Source: Prorocentrum cordatum (Eukaryota; Sar; Dinophyceae; Prorocentrales; Prorocentraceae). From it: a DNA stretch of 22,500 nt. A program made the position numbers and the translations under genes. The stretch spans positions 1 to 22,500 of the forward strand of contig CAUYUJ010022429.1 of NCBI GenBank assembly GCA_963575745.1, given 5' to 3'. Positions 18,983-22,500 of the stretch are shown in pieces (position 1 is the first letter of the stretch; each line of letters begins with the position of its first letter). The notes under the pieces were generated by a model, which saw nothing but the letters and a program-made list of their open reading frames with translations, made no database searches and had not been told where the DNA came from.

Positions 18983-20579
18983 ACAGGCTCATCACCCGTG
19001 CGATGCTCTACATCGCTTCGTCGTAGAAGGCGCCGGGTGACCTCTCCGCCAGCAGCCTCACACTGCCGCCGCGGGAGGGGGCGTCGCGAAAAAGAGGCTC
19101 CCCATCGCCGTCACTGCGACTAGCCGAATCGCTCCGCTGGCGGCGTCTGCCGCGGCCTCCGAGCGCGCGAGGAGCAGCACCTCCCCCGCCTTCAGCGCGG
19201 GCCGCGGCAGCTGCAGCAAGGCGATCCGCAGCCGCACCTCCAGGCAAGGGACCCGGCGCGCAGCGACCGCCGCCACCGCCCCAGCCGCCGAAGGCGGTGG
19301 GCCGAACCCAGGGCTCCACCAGCCCGCGCGCCGAGCGAAGCCGCAGCCACTCCACGCGCAGCACAGCGCGTCCAGCTTGAGCAGGCTCGCCACAGCGCGC
19401 GGGCCCCTGCGCCCACAGGTGCAGCAGCCCTGAGGGCCCTGCACCGCGCGCGGGGAAGGCGCCGTCCAAGCGCATCGCCTCCGCAGGCAGCGACGCTCCC
19501 CTGAACTCGGCGCTAAGATACTGCCCCGCCGCGCCAGGCAATCCGACCTCGTCCACCTCGAACAGCGCGGTGCCGCTGATGACTCCTGCGGAGTCGTGGG
19601 TAGGGACCTCGAGCGTCAGCCCCTTGGTCCAGCTCGCTCCCACCAAGGTCGAGGCCTGCGTCCAAGCGCCGCCCACCAAGGCACCGAGCTGCACGCCTGC
19701 GGCTGGCACCACCGCGCCTCCGAACACCCCGAGGACGGCGCCCGCACCTGCGAGGCCCGCGGCCTGGGGCGCCCCAGCAGCTCCTGCAACGCCAGCGCCG
19801 ACTGCAGCCACAGCGCCGACCAACGCCGCGCCAACGCCGCCACCTCCAGCAGCCGCTGCGCCAGGGCCCGCAGGCAGGGCGGGCGGCACGCCGCATCCAG
19901 CACCGCCAAGGGCGCCAGGGAGCCCGGGCAAGGCGCCGACACCAGGCACCACAGGCGCCCCACCCGCGCCGCCCGCGGGAGCTGCCGCCGCGGCGCCTGC
20001 TGCGGCGGGCGGGAAGGCCCCTGCGGCGCCCGCGGCCGCGCCAGGCCCACCAGGCAGAGCACCACCTCCACGGCCGCGTCGGCCGCCGCCGCCAGCTCCG
20101 ACAGCTCCGCGGCCTCGCCCACGAGCGTGCGCTGCAGGCTTGGCCTTGGCCTTCGCCTTGCCCTTGGCTTTGGTCTTGGCCTTCGGCGGCATCGGGCTCG
20201 AGCGTCGACAGCGCCCCGAGCTGGGCCGCCAGCAAGCGCACCTGGTCGACCAGGAGCGCTCTCTCTCCCGCGGCGCCAGCCGCGCCTCGCGGGCCGCCTG
20301 TCTCGCGAGCGCCAGGACGTAGCAGAGTTCGCAGACCTCCAGCAGCGCGCCCGCCTCCGCCAACACGAGGCTCTCCCCCGGGGCGAGCAACCGCCCAGAC
20401 CACCAGCCGCAAAAGCGGAGCCGCTGGGCCCGCGTGGCGGCGAGGAACGCGGAGGAGCCCTCAGGAAGCATGCCCGCCTCGAGGGCCTCACTTGAAGCCA
20501 GAACAGCTGCCATCCATTCTCTGAACGGCCGATGCTACACGCTCTGAACCCTTAGCCCACACATCAATCGCACACGTAG

Positions 20580-20715
20580 GTATACATACATACATACATA
20601 CATACATACATACATACATACATGCATGCATGCATGCATACATACATACATACATACATACATGCATACATGCATACATGCATACATGCATACATGCATA
20701 CATGCATACATACAT

Positions 20716-20762
<47 letters not shown>

Positions 20763-21735
20763 GGCAGGCAGGCAGACAGACAGACAGACAGACAGGCAGG
20801 CAGGCAGACAGACAGACAGACACACATACAGATATACATACATACACACACATACATACATACATACATGCATGCATGCATGCATGCATGCATGCATGCA
20901 TACGTACGTACGTACGTACGTACGTACATACATACATACATACATACATACATACATACATACATACATACATACATACATACATACATACATACATACA
21001 TACGTGCATGCATACATACATACATGCATGCATGCATGCATTCATGCATACATACATACATACGTACATACATACATGCATATATACACGCATGCAGGCA
21101 GGCATGCAATCATACATACCAACATATATGCACACATACATACACACATACATGCACAGACATCAATGCATACAAACACACACGCATGCATGCATACATG
21201 TATGCATGCATTCACACATACACATATACATGCATACACACACGCATGCACACATGCATAAAAAAAACATACATACGTGCATAAACGCGAACATACATAA
21301 ATGTGTACATGCATACATACATACATACAGACAGACATTACATACATACATACACACATCCATGCATGCATGCTTACATACATACATACATGCATTCATA
21401 CATACCCAAATATATGCATGCCTGCATGGCATACATACATACATACACACATACAGACACACACGCACACATACATACATACATACATACATACATACAT
21501 ACATACATACATACATACATACATACATACATACATAATTACATACATACCGATAGACAGGCACACAGACGGACAGACAGACAGACAAGCAAACAAACAA
21601 ACAGACAGACACACTGACAGACAGACAGACATCCGTGCGTCCATCCATCCAACCACCCATACATTCATGCATACATACATACATACCTCAATTAATTCAT
21701 CCATTCGTTCATTCATTCGTACATACACACATATA
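20580..21735. repeat. Compound tetranucleotide array (CATA/CATG/CAGA/CAGG/TACG)
   Basis: About 1.15 kb of 4-bp repeats in homogeneous blocks: CATA, CATG and mixed CATG-CATA near 20580-20715; GACA with GGCA blocks near 20717-20820; CATG near 20868-20900; CGTA near 20901-20926; and long CATA runs near 20927-21000 and 21470-21535. From about 21050 to 21465 and after 21540 the units are more mixed. The period of 4 gives apparently long Cys/Met/Tyr/Val or His/Thr/Ile frames that are artefacts. Confidence 0.95.
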
Positions 21736-21740
21736 AATAT

Positions 21741-21765
21741 TTTTGTCTTCTGTAGTTTCTGTCAG
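21741..21765 (+). promoter_or_regulatory. Candidate 3' splice acceptor (cis or spliced-leader)
   Basis: A T-rich pyrimidine tract starting TTTTGTCTTC leads to an AG at 21764-21765, with an alternative AG at 21754-21755. The first ATG of the following open frame is 15 bp downstream, and an in-frame TAG lies at 21753-21755, so a spliced message would start cleanly. Dinoflagellate messages receive a trans-spliced leader at acceptors of this general form. The site is inferred from sequence only. Confidence 0.4.
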
Positions 21766-21779
21766 ACGTCCACTCGCCA

Positions 21780-22500
21780 ATGGCCAACTTGCTCTCATGT
21801 CCCATTTATACCCGACGACGGCTTGGCCGCAACCGCTGCAAGTGCCAGGCTGCAGCAGACGTGCCCCGAGCGGAACAGTTCCGGCAGTGCCACGCCCACC
21901 AGACCCCCTGGGAACGGGGACCTGCCAATGTCCGCGCGGTATCATCACTCGCTGTGAATACGCTGCCACGAGTCCTCGACGCCCTTGCTGCGCGGCATTC
22001 CGCTGCCGCTGGAGAAACACAGATAATCGCGACGCGACTTGCAGAAAACCCGCCCCCCGCTCTCCCAGCGCGCGGGCCCACGCGGGTGCGGCTGGCGCAA
22101 AGCGAATGCCGAGCGGGGCCAAGTCCTGTCGAAAAGCGCGCGCGGTACGGCAAGCGTCCCCTGGCGCGGCCTGTTGCCCGCCGGCGGCGCGCAGCCCGCC
22201 GAAGGGCCCACCCTCGCCTTCTCCTGTTCCTCGCGCGCGCCAACCCCCGGCAAGGCAAGAAAAACCTTCGGGGCCAAGCCTGCGCGCAAGCGATCCCGGC
22301 ACTCTGGCGCGAGGTGGACGGGCGAGGGTGGCCCAGACGGACGGGGGTATCCTTCTTATCCAGCCCCGCTGCCAGGAGGCCCCAGCGCCAGGCGGCGGCC
22401 ACGGGAACTCAGGAGGATGTGGGCGGCCTGGCAAGCAGCTGCCACGGGCCCAGGCCGAGACGCCACGTCGGCGCGGTCGCCGCGGGGAGCTCCAGGCCGG
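21780..22500 (+). CDS. Hypothetical protein, partial (open to window edge)
   Basis: A frame starting at ATG 21780 stays open for 240 codons to the end of the window. The preceding in-frame stop is at 21753. The start MANLLSC leads into a basic segment with a Cys/His group (C7, C20, C22, C37, H38, H40). A more ordinary, possibly helical stretch follows (about residues 56-90, containing VNTLPRVLDALAARH), then a long Arg-rich part including RRRRAARRRAH. In the first 85 or so codons I hand-counted, the third position is G or C in about 59%, first positions are richer in G and second positions poorer in GC, a coding-like pattern. I recognise no family. A minus-strand frame over the same DNA (22434 to 21709) is also open for 241 codons and contains CSGCGQ, so the coding strand is unproven. 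Confidence 0.35.
   Translation, partial: MANLLSCPIYTRRRLGRNRCKCQAAADVPRAEQFRQCHAHQTPWERGPANVRAVSSLAVNTLPRVLDALAARHSAAAGETQIIATRLAENPPPALPARGPTRVRLAQSECRAGPSPVEKRARYGKRPLARPVARRRRAARRRAHPRLLLFLARANPRQGKKNLRGQACAQAIPALWREVDGRGWPRRTGVSFLSSPAARRPQRQAAATGTQEDVGGLASSCHGPRPRRHVGAVAAGSSRP

Larger units (their letters stand above)
18370..20513 (-). pseudogene. Decayed copy of a probable multicopy dinoflagellate protein, split by an introner-like element
   Basis: The first segment runs from an ATG at 20513 to a TAG at 19008 (501 codons). It has a hydrophobic/acidic N-terminus (about 1-75) and a Lys/Ala tract beginning MPPKAKTKAKGK (about residue 108). An Ala/Gly/Pro linker follows, then a denser, possibly folded part (about 298-347, GLTLEVPTHDSAG and TALFEVDEVGLPG), and an acidic/Ser patch before VRLLAERSPGAFYDEAM. 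Similar sequence continues after the TAG, then shifts frame at a 14-G tract (18969-18982). After that it reads VVGYLQAIVFGHHP and ALATALDLLESG, is split by an element at 18579-18824, and resumes as SLAQVCDVLMQRFKALE. The order resembles a recurrent dinoflagellate protein, possibly gag-like, that I know only from memory; no search was run. A heptad-like segment in the next frame (about 20192-20268) suggests further paired indels. The TAG is the clearest sign of decay; the G-tract could be an assembly error. Confidence 0.6.

Noticed and set aside
20580-21735. CRISPR-like array
   Set aside because: The repeats are simple tetranucleotides without spacers.
20488-21957. Cys/Met/Tyr/Val- and His/Thr/Ile-rich frames
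   Set aside because: Direct translation of 4-bp repeats.

Overview
The window looks like nuclear DNA from a eukaryote with an extremely repeat-rich, GC-rich genome, most likely a dinoflagellate. The reasons are the dense triplet and tetranucleotide arrays, several unrelated minisatellite families, GC-rich decayed reading frames whose layout resembles a multicopy dinoflagellate protein as I remember it, and a short inverted-repeat element that looks like an introner. No spliced-leader copy, rRNA, tRNA or organelle gene was seen, so the assignment is an inference. Very few of the long open frames are genes: triplet arrays of the NNY or RNN type cannot contain stop codons, so they stay open by composition.

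Layout. 1-1120: an 89-bp satellite, then a 322-bp duplication built on 53-bp subunits. 1121-6275: (CCT)n, (CAT)n and (AGG)n arrays separated by low-complexity spacers, with a ~10-bp periodic repeat (2850-3430) and a 166-bp hairpin (5189-5354). 6780-9460: two copies of a composite repeat made of ~11-bp CCAAGAGGCCC-like units, with a large CCT/CCG array between them. 9460-10920: largely unique sequence with no gene I can support. 10930-13075: two more blocks of the 89-bp satellite enclosing a third, inverted copy of the composite repeat. 13141-17620: a mirror-like block, CCT array, ATT array, a ~17-unit minisatellite (unit ~105-110 bp), ATT array, CCT array.

17621-20513 (minus strand) is the only stretch with good protein-like character. 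It is a decayed copy of what I take to be a multicopy dinoflagellate protein, with one in-frame TAG, a 14-G frameshift tract and probable paired indels near the N-terminus. It is split by a 246-bp element with ~35-bp terminal inverted repeats and an 8-bp target duplication. Removing the element plus one duplication copy restores the reading frame exactly, and the removed segment starts with GT and ends with AG. This introner-like insertion is the main find. 20580-21735 is a compound CANN tetranucleotide array. 21741-22500 has a plausible 3' splice acceptor followed by a plus-strand frame that stays open to the window edge.

No operon or pathway logic can be read here. The window is mainly a record of repeat expansion, dispersal and insertion around one broken gene and one possible partial gene.
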